Position numbers and translations under genes: made by a program
Part shown: positions 20,094-30,019 of the stretch, in pieces
How the letters are laid out: every line of letters starts with the position of its first letter
How positions within the stretch are numbered: the first letter of the stretch is position 1
Assembly (NCBI GenBank): GCA_000151295.1
Contig: GG745378.1
Coordinates: forward strand, 200,795-262,158
Direction: 5' to 3'
DNA length: 61,364 nt
DNA from: Allomyces macrogynus ATCC 38327
Taxonomy: Eukaryota > Blastocladiomycota > Blastocladiomycetes > Blastocladiales > Blastocladiaceae
Notes under the pieces: generated by a model
Seen by the model: the letters and a program-made list of their open reading frames with translations, nothing else
What the model was told of the DNA's origin: nothing
Databases searched by the model: none

Positions 20094-21935
20094 ATGGACT
20101 GCTGCGCAAGCACCAAGTGCACACATCAACCGCGCGGCAAGATCGACTCTGGATCGAATGAGTTGCCCACGGCCTTGCCACCCACGCCTTTCGAGTGCTT
20201 GCCTGATGAGTTGATTGAATTGATTGGCGCCTGGATACTGCGCACCGAAACGGCGGGCCTGCATTCGCGCAGGACGCTCTTGCATCTCGCAATAACTTCG
20301 CCAATCTTTTTCGCACCAACAATCCGTGCAGTGCTGCTCGACTGCAGCCCAAACACGCACTCGTTTGTTCCAGTTGATTGGGACAAGTGGCAAAGCCGGT
20401 CGTTCGATTTGCCGCAACCTGGCGGTTATGTCGTGATCTCCTCCAACAATGCAGCTGTGCAACAACATGTGTACCTGGTGCTTCCACAACACATCACTGG
20501 TGACGACAAGCTTGCTCGACGCGATACCAATTCGCCTTTCTTGGACAGGACGCTGCTTCCTGTTCCAGTCCGGCAACTCGCGCGCGCCCAGATTGATGCA
20601 TGCCAGCTCTCCATTGTTTCTGTCCCTCCAATGTGCCGCACCCTCACCATCATGGACAGCAGCAGGGGCCAGTGGCCAGTGCACTGCCCGCTGTCGGTCC
20701 AATCACTGGATTTTCAAGACTTTTTCTTGGCGGGGGACCTGCTCTCTTCGTTTGTAGCGTCGTTTCCTCCGTATTTGCGCGAGTTAACGATTGGTCTGGC
20801 ATCCATTGACGAGGACGCGTCATTGGCGGACCTGTATGACCGCCTACCCGTGACATTGGCGGCTCTCAAGATTGCTGAGCATCATTGCATGTTTCCTGAC
20901 GATATAGGCGTGCACAGTGCTGCAGCACTGTCGCAGGCCCTCGTTCGCTTGCCGCACTTGACCATCCTGCACCATGAGCACGTGCTTCGTCCTGACGATG
21001 CAGTGCACATCGTGAATGGGCTCATCCTTGCGCAGCAGGCTGGCAAGCGAGTCAAGATGCGGTCGTTGACACTTGCGGTTTCGGCCGACCTTGCAGCACC
21101 CCGAACACAAGTTAGCCTTGTCCAAGGCGTGGATGACCTGCTTGTTGACAAGCTCTCGGTTGGATTCTCGGCCTTCTTTGGCCAGGGCGTTGCGTCGGAC
21201 GAGTACAAGTTGCATCTCCTCGACTTCATTCGCATCTTGCCCAAGCCGCTGCATTCGCTGTCACTTGATATGCTCGCGTGGCCGGAACAAGTGATGGCGC
21301 AGGTCATGCAACGCTTTGCGTCGCCAACGCTGCAATCACTGCACATCAATGGCCAGCGCCGCCACTTGTGGAGCGAGCTCAAGCTCGAGTTTGATGTGTT
21401 GCTTCTCAAGGAATGCTTCCAGTTGTCGTCTCTCGGCCGACTCGACGTGCAGTTTCCCTCACTCACGGCGCTTGCCATCAAGGGTTGCTTGCCTCGCATG
21501 GCCATTGCTGCGGACTCGGGTTTGGCCGCATCCTGGGCATTCCCGCCGTTGCTCCGCACGCTCAACTTGTCCATGAACCAGCTCGGGTCTCTTGATGCCA
21601 CGACCATCTGGCCGCTCTTGCCTGGCAGCCTGCGCTCGCTCGTGCTTGATTACAACCGGATCAAGTCCTTGCCGGAACCGTTCCCACCATTGTTACGCTC
21701 ACTGGCCATTTCGTCGAATCCGAGCATGGATTGCGAAGCGCCCTGGATTGACGCGTTACCATCCACGCTCCGCTCCCTGAACGTGAGCGCGTGCAATCTT
21801 GGGCGCAAAGCGGCGGAACGGCTAGTCGCACTGCAACAAAGAGTCGGGATGCGGCGCGCAAACAGCGAACCGAAGTTGAACGTCTTGGTGGCGCGTGGGA
21901 GCCGGTTTGTGCTGGACGCGGAAATGAAGCTCTAG
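20094..21935 (+). CDS. F-box-like/LRR protein B, divergent and longest member
   Basis: A single exon of 613 residues from ATG 20094. It has a Cys-containing N-terminal tail, then an F-box-like segment (FECLPDELIELIGAWILR) interrupted by a short insertion before LLHLAITSPIFFAPTIRAVL. A middle block follows with HVYLVLP. The repeats at the C-terminus are closer to textbook LRRs than in its relatives (LRTLNLSMNQLGSL, LRSLVLDYNRIKSLPEPF, LRSLNVSACNLG). The GPI-x4-LR signature is not obvious. It is therefore an older branch of the same family, or a related F-box/LRR protein. The frame has no breaks, which suggests selection. Confidence 0.8.
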   Translation: MDCCASTKCTHQPRGKIDSGSNELPTALPPTPFECLPDELIELIGAWILRTETAGLHSRRTLLHLAITSPIFFAPTIRAVLLDCSPNTHSFVPVDWDKWQSRSFDLPQPGGYVVISSNNAAVQQHVYLVLPQHITGDDKLARRDTNSPFLDRTLLPVPVRQLARAQIDACQLSIVSVPPMCRTLTIMDSSRGQWPVHCPLSVQSLDFQDFFLAGDLLSSFVASFPPYLRELTIGLASIDEDASLADLYDRLPVTLAALKIAEHHCMFPDDIGVHSAAALSQALVRLPHLTILHHEHVLRPDDAVHIVNGLILAQQAGKRVKMRSLTLAVSADLAAPRTQVSLVQGVDDLLVDKLSVGFSAFFGQGVASDEYKLHLLDFIRILPKPLHSLSLDMLAWPEQVMAQVMQRFASPTLQSLHINGQRRHLWSELKLEFDVLLLKECFQLSSLGRLDVQFPSLTALAIKGCLPRMAIAADSGLAASWAFPPLLRTLNLSMNQLGSLDATTIWPLLPGSLRSLVLDYNRIKSLPEPFPPLLRSLAISSNPSMDCEAPWIDALPSTLRSLNVSACNLGRKAAERLVALQQRVGMRRANSEPKLNVLVARGSRFVLDAEMKL

Positions 21936-22462
21936 CATGTTGATTGCTGTGATTCGGGCGCCTCCACGGGCGGAGAACGGATATCGAGATCCGGTTTTTG
22001 AATTGATCGCATGGCATAGACATTGAGATGAGATCGCCGTACGCACAACTTGGAGGGAGAACTGAAGATTCGAGGCTTGCACAACTACGCCGGTTTGGAT
22101 TCCCACAGCGACCGTGATGCAACGAACCTGACACACAGGAGGGCCGAGTTGGTGTCGGAGCTGCCTGTCGGTCACTGTTTCGAGCGATGTGAGCACCCGG
22201 CAAAGAGTTGCTACTTGGACGCATGCGGTGGATGCGCTCTCGCAAGTTGTAACCACCGGTAGGAATGACCAATGCAGACGATGTGTTTGTCCTCAGCGTT
22301 GCAGGCACACTGCCACTCTTCCTTGTAAGCCTGAGCATTCACACCACGCACCCTCAAAGATGGGGCACAATTTGCTGTAGATCGGTTCCTCAGGACAGTA
22401 TCACGGTTGTCGTCACATTCGATGTGTGGGCAAGAGCAACTTGGCTCTGAACAGCAATGTGA
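21936..22462. other. Intergenic region
   Basis: About 530 bases between gene B and a minus-strand pseudogene; no feature recognised. Confidence 0.35.
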
Positions 22463-23060
22463 TCAGTGCGAGCTCAAGGTCCAGCATCGAAGACAGCACA
22501 TCATGCCGTCCATTTTGGGACTGTTCTGAGGGTACGATACAAATGGAATGAAACGATGAATTTTCACCTTAGCAAGCGGAGTCTGCGCAAACTGTGTCAA
22601 ATCGTCTTGCATATAATCGCAACCAAAGGCGGGCACACATTCAAACGGACCCAACCCGAGCTTGAGCGTTGCTGCGACAAAATGAAACGACCGAAGCCAG
22701 TGCAGGGCAATCGGGCCAATTTTCACCGAGCTGGTGGCGAGGATAGGAAGGCTGTCGTACGTCTTTTTGACCGTGACGAGGTAAACCGAGGGCAATTGGT
22801 GGTCGGCACTCGACAAGAGAGCATCTTGGCCAACCCGAGTTTGAGAGAGTGCGGGCAAGTAAGCGGCCTTGGTGGCGGGGTCACTGTTAGATGCGGCCAT
22901 GCACCCCTTGTTGTCTTCGTGAGCGCTGCAATTGCTGGTGCAAAAGGGCGGGAGCTGCGCGACCGAGAGCGAGCAGCGCAAATCGGTCGGTACGCGCAAG
23001 CTGGTGCAAAATCTGGTCGAGCACGACGGTCGGAAGCGATGCAAGTGTTGGCGCTTTCAT
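22463..23060 (-). pseudogene. F-box-like/LRR pseudogene, N-terminal fragment
   Basis: From ATG 23060 the sequence reads MKAPTLASLPTVVLDQILHQ and then LARTDRFALLALGRAAPALL. It then shifts frame at about 22935 and runs as SVYLVTVKKTYDSLP, IGPIALHWLRSFHF to a stop at 22463. The family signatures of the middle block are present, but no LRR part follows. TAACTTGCTGCAA lies upstream on the minus strand (23094-23082), 21 bases from the ATG, farther than in the other copies. Confidence 0.8.
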
Positions 23061-23094
23061 TTTGGGTGTGTGAAGAAAACGTTGCAGCAAGTTA

Positions 23095-23467
23095 GCATTC
23101 GGTGCCGCGGATGGACGCCGACGAAGTCATCCACTTCTTGAAACGCCACTCCTCGCTTACAGCGTGAGAGTGCTTGACAACTTTGCCCTGCTGAGGCAAC
23201 ACTCGGGAAGAACGTTAACGGGGCCAGATTTGAGACTGGGCGCAGTCGAATGCAAGCTTATACTGGTGAGCCAAAGCCGTGGCTATCCGGCACCAGCGAG
23301 CCAATTTGTGATGCTCATGGTGTATCGGCTAGGCACTGTCCAACACAGCAGGCAAGTTCTGCTTGGTGCTTTGTCCTGGGACATAAAGAGTGCAGAAAGC
23401 ATTCAATCAAATCATGGCAACATGAACGTTGATCGCACCAGAGCTCAACCCCCAGCCGTTACCATGT
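23095..23467. other. Intergenic region
   Basis: About 370 bases between two minus-strand family members; nothing recognised. Confidence 0.35.
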
Positions 23468-24880
23468 TCAGCGAGTAGTAAGATGGCGCAGCCGCTGCAG
23501 CAATACAGGCCCAAGCGCATTTGAAATCAACCCATTCTCGCGATCCCACGTCAACTCGAGCGACCGCAGCTGTGGAGCATACTTTTCGAGCGCAACAAAC
23601 ACTGGCACCGATTCGTCATTGTCGCCCAGCGCAACGTTGACCAAGCCAACGTGAACGAGCGGCAAGTGGTGGAGAAGCGGCATCGTAGTCACAGCAAACG
23701 CTTCAAGTGGCAGCAAGGGTTCCGAAAACTCAGGGAGTTCAAACTGGAGCGTACAGAGCAATGGGCACTTCGTGGCCAAGGTTTGGATAATGACGTGCAG
23801 CTCCTCGTGCAAGGGCGGGTCGGGCAGGCTCATACTCTCTGCGAACCGAAGCCGAAACGATGTCAGCGACGGAACGAGACATTCAAGGACGCTGTCGCGC
23901 TCTGGTACCGCAGTCAGTGTCAGATCGGCCAGTTCGAGCGTCTTGAGTGGCAAGCGGGCAGCAGCAAGCGAGGGCAGCATCCGAGCAATGATCGAACCAA
24001 TCGAGCCGTCGCGGCCCATATCCAGGGTGAGGTGTTGCAACGACTTGGGCCACATGACATGAATTACCGAATGATTAATGCCCAGGGCTTCCGTCCCAGG
24101 TAAATTAACCCCACGCATGGACAACAACTCGATGGTCATTGGAAGACCCTTGACCAAGATTATTTCAACGACAGGCGCGACGCTTTCGTATTGGAAATGA
24201 GGTATGTCCAGCTCAATGCGAAGCGACTTAGCTTGTGACACTACAAGCAGCCTCGCCAACTGCTGAGCGATTAGTGCGGCCTTGACATGATTTCGAGCCC
24301 CATAGAGACGTAAATCAACGGCCAAGTGTCTAACGGTCGCTGGAATCCCGCCAAGTGCGTCCAGGTAGTCCAAAATGCTCGTCGCCGCGCGCAGATGCGG
24401 TAGATCAATGTGCAAAAACTTCGCGTTCGGAAGCAGCTTTCCCGCCGCCGATTTCGTGTCCACATTCATGTCCAGCGTGCGCAACTGATTGTACGGGATC
24501 GGACCAAGCACCACGCTGTGCCACGGCCGGACAGAGCCGCAGTTGGGGCAGATTTCAACTTGAGGCATAATCAGGTAAATGGCGAGCGGTGACCCGCCGA
24601 CTGTATCGTAACCCAGGCTGCCCACACCATTCTCGACAAAATGACAGCAGACGAGCTCATGGCCACGGGAAAGCGTGAGCGCGTGCCACTGCGACGGCGC
24701 GGCGCGGATCGCGGCAGTCACGGCGTGAACGTAGAGGACGGGAGAAGCGCGCGCAAGTTGGAGCAATGCAGTTCGGTCGGTACGAGCGACATGACGAAGC
24801 AGCTCATCTCGTGCCACGTCTGGCAGCGATTCGAGGTGCGAAATGGGCGGGGGCGTCAGGTCGGAACTTGGGAACGACAT
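23468..24880 (-). CDS. F-box-like/LRR protein C
   Basis: A single exon of 470 residues. ATG 24880 is the first ATG in frame. The F-box-like module is at about residues 17-60 (LPDVARDELLRHVARTDR, LLQLARASPVLYVHAVTAAI). The middle block has AIYLIMPQ and LGPIPYNQLRTLDM. A short CPNC motif between these two signatures is peculiar to this copy. The repeats cover about residues 150-465 (LDALGGIPATVRHLAVDLRL, SLQHLTLDMGRDG, LKTLELADLTL, LRSLELTWDRENG). No stop or shift interrupts it. It is divergent from pyroglutamyl peptidase, with 671 bases between them. Confidence 0.8.
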   Translation of the reverse strand: MSFPSSDLTPPPISHLESLPDVARDELLRHVARTDRTALLQLARASPVLYVHAVTAAIRAAPSQWHALTLSRGHELVCCHFVENGVGSLGYDTVGGSPLAIYLIMPQVEICPNCGSVRPWHSVVLGPIPYNQLRTLDMNVDTKSAAGKLLPNAKFLHIDLPHLRAATSILDYLDALGGIPATVRHLAVDLRLYGARNHVKAALIAQQLARLLVVSQAKSLRIELDIPHFQYESVAPVVEIILVKGLPMTIELLSMRGVNLPGTEALGINHSVIHVMWPKSLQHLTLDMGRDGSIGSIIARMLPSLAAARLPLKTLELADLTLTAVPERDSVLECLVPSLTSFRLRFAESMSLPDPPLHEELHVIIQTLATKCPLLCTLQFELPEFSEPLLPLEAFAVTTMPLLHHLPLVHVGLVNVALGDNDESVPVFVALEKYAPQLRSLELTWDRENGLISNALGPVLLQRLRHLTTR

Positions 24881-25551
24881 GATCACTCGATCGAGTAGTT
24901 TGCCAAAGCTGCAAGCAATGAAGGCAGGGGTCAGTCGAACTCCGTCCCTACCGTCAAGATGGAGTGCTGCGTAGTTGACAACTGCAAGAGCGCAACGCCG
25001 TCATTCCGTTTGACTCAAATTCTCGTGCATCAGTGTCATCCCACCAATCACAACTTGCTTTCTTGCTCTGCACCAAATGCTCACATCATGCTTGACGGCG
25101 CAACGATGGCCAGAGAAAAAATGCTGACAATTGTTACGCGCGGCCGCATCGTCTACGCGGAACGAGGTGGCCGATGTCCTCGGCCAAATGATCAGCGTCG
25201 TAGGATGCAGGTGTTCAGCTCGACGAGAGGGGCCTTGTTCTGAGGGCGCCACGGTCAGGCGCACGCGTGCCATATTTCTTTGGCCGAAGCACGCGCAAAC
25301 ATCTCGGTGGTTTTATTTGCAGGCTGGTCCGAAGGAATGCCCGAGCACGACGGCCACAGTGCCCACGTCGGTGTTGGCGTCTGTCCCTGGCATCGTCGTG
25401 GTGCCACAGCGACAATGGCCGAGTGGACAAGGCGACCCCTCTCTCGTCTCGACAACAACTCCCTTCTCCACCCCACGCAAGTTCAGCACGGCCCCCCGCA
25501 AGACTCCCAGCACCGTGCCGCTTCTGCGCTCCTCGTCCACGACCAGCATCC
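24881..25551. other. Divergent intergenic region (gene C / pyroglutamyl peptidase)
   Basis: About 670 bases, presumably carrying both promoters. The start-proximal element appears only as a weak variant, ATTGCTTGCAGC on the minus strand near 24910. No further gene. Confidence 0.35.
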
Positions 25552-26373
25552 ATGACCGCGACCCAATCCCACGACGTGATTGTCCTCGTGCACCCCGACA
25601 CGGACCTCGACACGGCCAAGACGCTCGTCGTGACCGGGTTCGGCCCGTTCCTGCAAATCAAGACCAACCCGTCGAACGTGGCCGTCACGGCGCTCGCCCA
25701 GTCGTACACGCCGCCCATCGGCATTCGCGTCGTGATCGCGCCCAAGGTGGAAGTCGCGTACGAGCCCGTGCGCGCCCTGATCCCGTACCTGTGGGAAACC
25801 TACGAGCCCGACTTCTCGCTCAACGTGGGCGTGGGTTTGCGCGGCGCGTTCAAGGTGGAGCGGTTCGCCAAGAACCGCGGGTACGGGTCGGTCGATGTGC
25901 GCAACGTCTACGTGAATGGCGCGCGGCCCGTCGGCGAAGTGGATGCGCCCACGGCGACTGCCGGCGAGGAAGGTGCCAAGGACGCGATGCGCAAGGGCGG
26001 GCCTGTCGGGCGCCCGGACCCGACGTCCGACGCAGCATGCGCGTGCCCGCCGGACCTGTTCCCGGACGCGGAGGAGGTGTACGAGACGGCGCTCGATGTG
26101 AACCAGCTCGTGAAGCACCTAGCGCAGTGGTGGAACGCGGGCAAGTCGGAAGACGCTGGGCGGTACCTATGCGACTTCACGTATTACCAGTCGCAGTACC
26201 AGGCCGCGCAGCGTGAGGGCAAGGAAGGGTGTGCGCTGTTCTTCCACGTGCCACCGGTCGGCCAGCCCTACCCGCAGGAGGTGCTGAACGAAGCTGTCGA
26301 GACGGTCGTGTCGTACCTGTGCGAGCAGGTGCTGCTCGGGGGGAACGGCTGGCGCGACGCGGATGCTGAATAG
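25552..26373 (+). CDS. PGPEP1: Pyroglutamyl-peptidase I (peptidase family C15)
   Basis: A single exon of 273 residues. The enzyme removes N-terminal pyroglutamate from peptides in the cytosol. The signature VTGFGPFLQIKTNPSNVAV is at 27-45. The likely catalytic triad is Glu103 (KVERFAKNRGYGS region), Cys207 (AGRYLCDFTYYQSQ) and His232 (FFHVPPVGQPYPQ). Family members are usually about 200-220 residues; the extra length comes from an N-terminal tail and an Ala/Pro/Asp-rich insertion at about 127-172 in front of the catalytic cysteine. The enzyme should be active if the insertion is a surface loop. A Glu-rich open stretch directly after the stop (26374-26440) is not translated in this frame. Confidence 0.93.
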   Translation: MTATQSHDVIVLVHPDTDLDTAKTLVVTGFGPFLQIKTNPSNVAVTALAQSYTPPIGIRVVIAPKVEVAYEPVRALIPYLWETYEPDFSLNVGVGLRGAFKVERFAKNRGYGSVDVRNVYVNGARPVGEVDAPTATAGEEGAKDAMRKGGPVGRPDPTSDAACACPPDLFPDAEEVYETALDVNQLVKHLAQWWNAGKSEDAGRYLCDFTYYQSQYQAAQREGKEGCALFFHVPPVGQPYPQEVLNEAVETVVSYLCEQVLLGGNGWRDADAE

Positions 26374-26512
26374 AAGGAAGAACACGAGGAGGGTGAGGAC
26401 GAAGAAGAGGAGGGCGAGGAGGAAGAGGGGGGGTAGATCGTTTCGACCATCGTGACCTGTAACCATATCATCCTGTCCACCAAATACAATCGCTCATCTC
26501 TGTATTCCAACC

Positions 26513-27560
26513 TCAACGGCGCTGAACGCGCGCCGTCAGCAACGCCGTGATACGGTCCTCAATCCCCTCCCCAATCCACGGCACCTGGTCAACGTCGAGC
26601 AGTTGCAGGTACTCGGTCTCGGACGTGAAGGCCTTTTCGAGTCCCTTGTCAGCGCCACCCATGCCCGGGAGCATCGGCATTCCCTGTTGCGGGATCTCGG
26701 GCATCGGAATGTCCGTGGCACCCGTCGCGCTCGCACTGGCCGACGCGGCGAGCGGGTTCATAGCCGCCATATCGCGCGAGTTGTCAGCCGCTACGAAACG
26801 GTCCGCGCGGACGGTCAGTTCGGCGCAATGGGCGGGACGGAAAAGGGTGGACAAGAAGCGTACCGTTGCCTTGGCCGAGGATCAGGCCAAAGACGGGGTT
26901 CATGCCGAGAAAACTGATGAAGTACATGGACAGCGACGAGACCCAGGTTGCGTCGAGGTCGGGTGTGAGAATGCCTGACTGCAGCATCGACTTGAAGCGC
27001 ACGGTGAGCGGGAACGGCAATTGAACTGGGAAAACCCGGTCGTTCGATCAGTCGCAGTCGTTAACGCCAGCAACCCCAACCAGAAGACATGGTGCAAACG
27101 TACTGAGCAAAAAGCCCGAGAAAAATGCGGATAGAAATGACATGATCAGCGCCTGCGGGACCATCATGGCCATGTTCTTCTTCATCCCGTCCATGGCCAT
27201 TTCCATGCCGGCCATATCCGGCGGCGCCGGGCCGTCGTCGTTGGCCACGGCCTTGGGCGTCGCCTTCAAGTACTTGCCGGCCTTGAACGCGTCCATGAAG
27301 TAGCTGCGGCGCGCACGAACCGCGTCGGGCGGCAGGTGCCGCGCGTGCCGCCGCAAGTTGACGGACCGCATCAGCGCTTGCGTCTGGCGCGTGTCGCGGA
27401 AGTCGACCTTGGCGGTCCCGGGAGGCGAAGCGAGCAATAGCGTCACGTAGTGGCGCACGAGACCGACAAGCAACATAATGGCCATGAGCGGGAGCAAGAC
27501 CCAGTTGCGGATCGCCGGGTCGAGCACGATCACGGCCTTGGAGCCGTCATAAAACGCCAT
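26513..27560 (-). CDS. EMC3: ER membrane protein complex subunit 3
   Basis: Three exons on the minus strand: 27560-27104, 27025-26864 and 26790-26513, with introns of 78 and 73 bases; 298 residues. EMC3 belongs to the YidC/Oxa1/Get1 superfamily and forms the insertase core of the ER membrane complex, which inserts tail-anchored and multipass proteins. Three membrane segments are visible: WVLLPLMAIMLLVGLV (about 20-35), IMSFLSAFFSGFLL (about 139-152) and SMYFISFLGMNPVFGLIL. The first junction gives QLPFPLTVRFKSMLQ and the second gives GQGNAADNSR, both exact family patterns. The C-terminal cytosolic tail is longer than in yeast. It is divergent from LRR gene D, separated by 421 bases. Confidence 0.94.
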
Positions 27561-27981
27561 GGTGGATGCTGGTGGTCGGGTTCGGTGGGGTCGGCCAAGT
27601 CGGTGCGAGCGGCGGCAGCTGTAACAGCCCTGCAGGACGAAATAATTTCGAAATCAAATGCCGCGACTTGCAGCTCGTGGTCAGCGCGATTTGCAGCGAA
27701 GCACAAAGTCGCGGGCGACGGCAACGCGGAGAACAGGCGACGCGGTTGGTGATCTTCGTGGTCAGATCACGCCTGTACAGTGCCGTGTCCTGCATTCTGA
27801 GCGGGTCTCGCACAACCACATCGCAAAATCAATTAATCATCGCGGCAGCACCACCTTTCTGCTTCGAATTCGACCTGCTTCAAACTGGTTGCAGTCCACC
27901 AGCTGCGCACCGCACGCTCAAGCACCTGCACGGCTTCGCCCCCGCGCGGGCGTCCCTCCAACCTGCAACCTGTTCCGAGCA
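27561..27981. other. Divergent intergenic region (EMC3 / LRR gene D)
   Basis: About 420 bases. The part next to gene D (about 27895-27940, beginning CCACCAGCTGCGCACCGCA) is similar to the sequence upstream of the neighbouring pseudogene (29939-29980), showing that 5' flanks were copied with the gene. Confidence 0.5.
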
Positions 27982-29568
27982 ATGATGGCGCTCGACAACG
28001 CAAAACAAAACTTGCCGCAGCTATCGCAGATTGAAGCTCTTCCAACCGTCGTTCAAGATGTGATCCTGGGTTATCTCTCCACCTCGGATCGATCCTCAAT
28101 CATTCAATTGGCCCGCGCGTCGCCCGCTTTCTTTGCAAACGCCATTCGCGCTGCAATTCGCACTGCACCTGCCAAGTGGACATGGCTCACGGTGGATCCC
28201 GCAACACAGCGACCTGCTGTTTGTCGAGGCGAATCGAGCCTCGTTGGATCCCTCGGCGCGTGTTTCAAGCCAGGAAGTTCGCCGCTCGAAACTGCCGTGT
28301 ACTTGGTTCCAGCCGTCTGCCAGTATTGGACCAACACGAAGTCTGTCTGCCTGAACTGGACCTGCGCGGATACGCGACGCGACGACCGCCCTATTGGCCC
28401 AATCTCGTCGCGCGATCTGCGTAGCTTGCATATTGGCCAGAATATCGTGTCTTCGTTTGTGCTCAAGACGCTACCGCATGTGCGCCGCATTGCGTGGTGC
28501 CTGCAAGACATGGACGCTGTGAAGAGCCACGCTCTGGTTGATGAAATTGAGCGCGCTGGCGGGATTCCGGCCGCCGTTACCGACTTTGATGTGCACGTGC
28601 TTGACGCAAAGTCACGGACCAGTTCCGACGAGCGTGTTGACGAGTCGACCACTGTGGAGCGACTTGCTCGTCTCGTTGCAGTATCCCGCGTCCGCCATTT
28701 GACGCTCACGCATGATCGCACCTCACAGCCCACTGCAACAGTCTTTGAATGGTCTTCATTTTCCTCCATTCGGATCCCAATTGCGAAGCCATTTTTGGAC
28801 ATTGGGCTCCCGCAGACCACGCTTACGACACTCAGCATTCATCTTGCAGAGCAGTGGGCTCATGGACTACAAGACCGCGTGCAATGGCCATCGTCTCTGC
28901 GCTGCATCGATCTCGATTTGCAGGGAATCGTTCGTGACACTCAAATGGCTCAATTCTTTGTCTCTCTTGCTCGTGCCAATCTCCCACACCTCGACACGCT
29001 CACCCTGGACTGTGTGCTCCTGTCCGAAGCGGTCACATCCGCCATGGTTTCCGTCTTTCGTCCGTCTCTGGTGGATCTTCGTTTTGGCGCTGCGCGTGGA
29101 AATGATACGGACGTGAGCATCGTGTCCAATTTGGCGCTTCGTCTCTGTACTCTCATTGATGGGCTCGCGGCCAAATCCCCCAATCTCAAGCGGCTGCACT
29201 TTTTCCCGGTCGACCGCGACGTGCCCGCCGTCGACCGTCGCGCGCTTGCCGCTAACGTGCTCCCGCGGCTCCGCAATCTCCCAAACCTCACGGATATTTC
29301 GCTTCGCGAATGGGGCGCGGTAGCCACGGACAAGGCCGTGTACTCGGCGCTTATGGCCGTCCCGAACCTGCAGCGCCTGGACCTGTCGAAGAACCGCTGC
29401 ATCACTCGCAGAGTCGTGCCGATTCTTCTGCGGATGATCAAGCGTGGGAACATTGTGAGCATTGATTTGACCGAGACACTGATTGATCGTTCCGGGCGCG
29501 CCAAGGTGGCCACAGCGATTAAAAAGGCACGACTCGTGCGGCTTGGAGCCGGTGTTGCGGATGCGTAA
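27982..29568 (+). CDS. F-box-like/LRR protein D
   Basis: A single exon of 528 residues from ATG 27982 (Met-Met). The N-terminal module is IEALPTVVQDVILGYLST, then SSIIQLARASPAFFANAIRA. The middle block has AVYLVPAV and IGPISSRDLRSLHI. LRR-like repeats follow (LTTLSIHLAEQW, PSSLRCIDLDLQG, LDTLTLDCVLL, LKRLHFFPVDRDVPAVDRRA, LQRLDLSKNRCITR) and the end is a basic IKKARLVRLGAGV helix. D, the adjacent pseudogene at 30020 and the decayed copy at 31684 form one subfamily. D is the only intact one of the three. Confidence 0.82.
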   Translation: MMALDNAKQNLPQLSQIEALPTVVQDVILGYLSTSDRSSIIQLARASPAFFANAIRAAIRTAPAKWTWLTVDPATQRPAVCRGESSLVGSLGACFKPGSSPLETAVYLVPAVCQYWTNTKSVCLNWTCADTRRDDRPIGPISSRDLRSLHIGQNIVSSFVLKTLPHVRRIAWCLQDMDAVKSHALVDEIERAGGIPAAVTDFDVHVLDAKSRTSSDERVDESTTVERLARLVAVSRVRHLTLTHDRTSQPTATVFEWSSFSSIRIPIAKPFLDIGLPQTTLTTLSIHLAEQWAHGLQDRVQWPSSLRCIDLDLQGIVRDTQMAQFFVSLARANLPHLDTLTLDCVLLSEAVTSAMVSVFRPSLVDLRFGAARGNDTDVSIVSNLALRLCTLIDGLAAKSPNLKRLHFFPVDRDVPAVDRRALAANVLPRLRNLPNLTDISLREWGAVATDKAVYSALMAVPNLQRLDLSKNRCITRRVVPILLRMIKRGNIVSIDLTETLIDRSGRAKVATAIKKARLVRLGAGVADA

Positions 29569-30019
29569 TCTCAACGACGCTGGGCGGTGGAAGGATTTGT
29601 ATCTATCACGTTAAATGGTTGATTTCTAACTTTTCCCTGTGGTTCATGAGACCATTCTCCCCTGCCCTGACGGTCCAATCTCAGACAATCAGCCGACCAT
29701 TTCGCACGCCTGCCGTCCGATGGTCGTGCTGCCATGTCGGCGTTTGAACGGCCACGGTTGGTGGTTGGTGAACTGTTCGGTCCGTCACAGCGTGTCGCAT
29801 ATTCGAACTCCAAACGACCAGCAGAGCGTCTTCAATCTTGTATGGCCTGCACCACATCACAACGATCAAAACAATCAAGGCTCAGCACTATATGCATCGC
29901 CATCATATTCCCGCTACAACTGCTTTGCACTGGTCGCAAACCACCAGCTGCGTACCGCAAGCTCATGCGCTCGTGCCCCTCTCCCAGACGATTGGCCGTC
30001 AGCTTGACTTGTCGGTGCC
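29569..30019. other. Intergenic region between tandem copies D and E
   Basis: About 450 bases. Its right part resembles the 5' flank of gene D. A CACTATATGCATCG stretch (near 29887) is a possible TATA-like sequence. No gene. Confidence 0.35.

Noticed and set aside
20409..20417. TTGCCGCAA inside gene B (also 36478-36486 inside TFB1) as further copies of the start-proximal element
   Set aside because: They lie in coding sequence and match only the short palindromic core, not the full 13-nt element.
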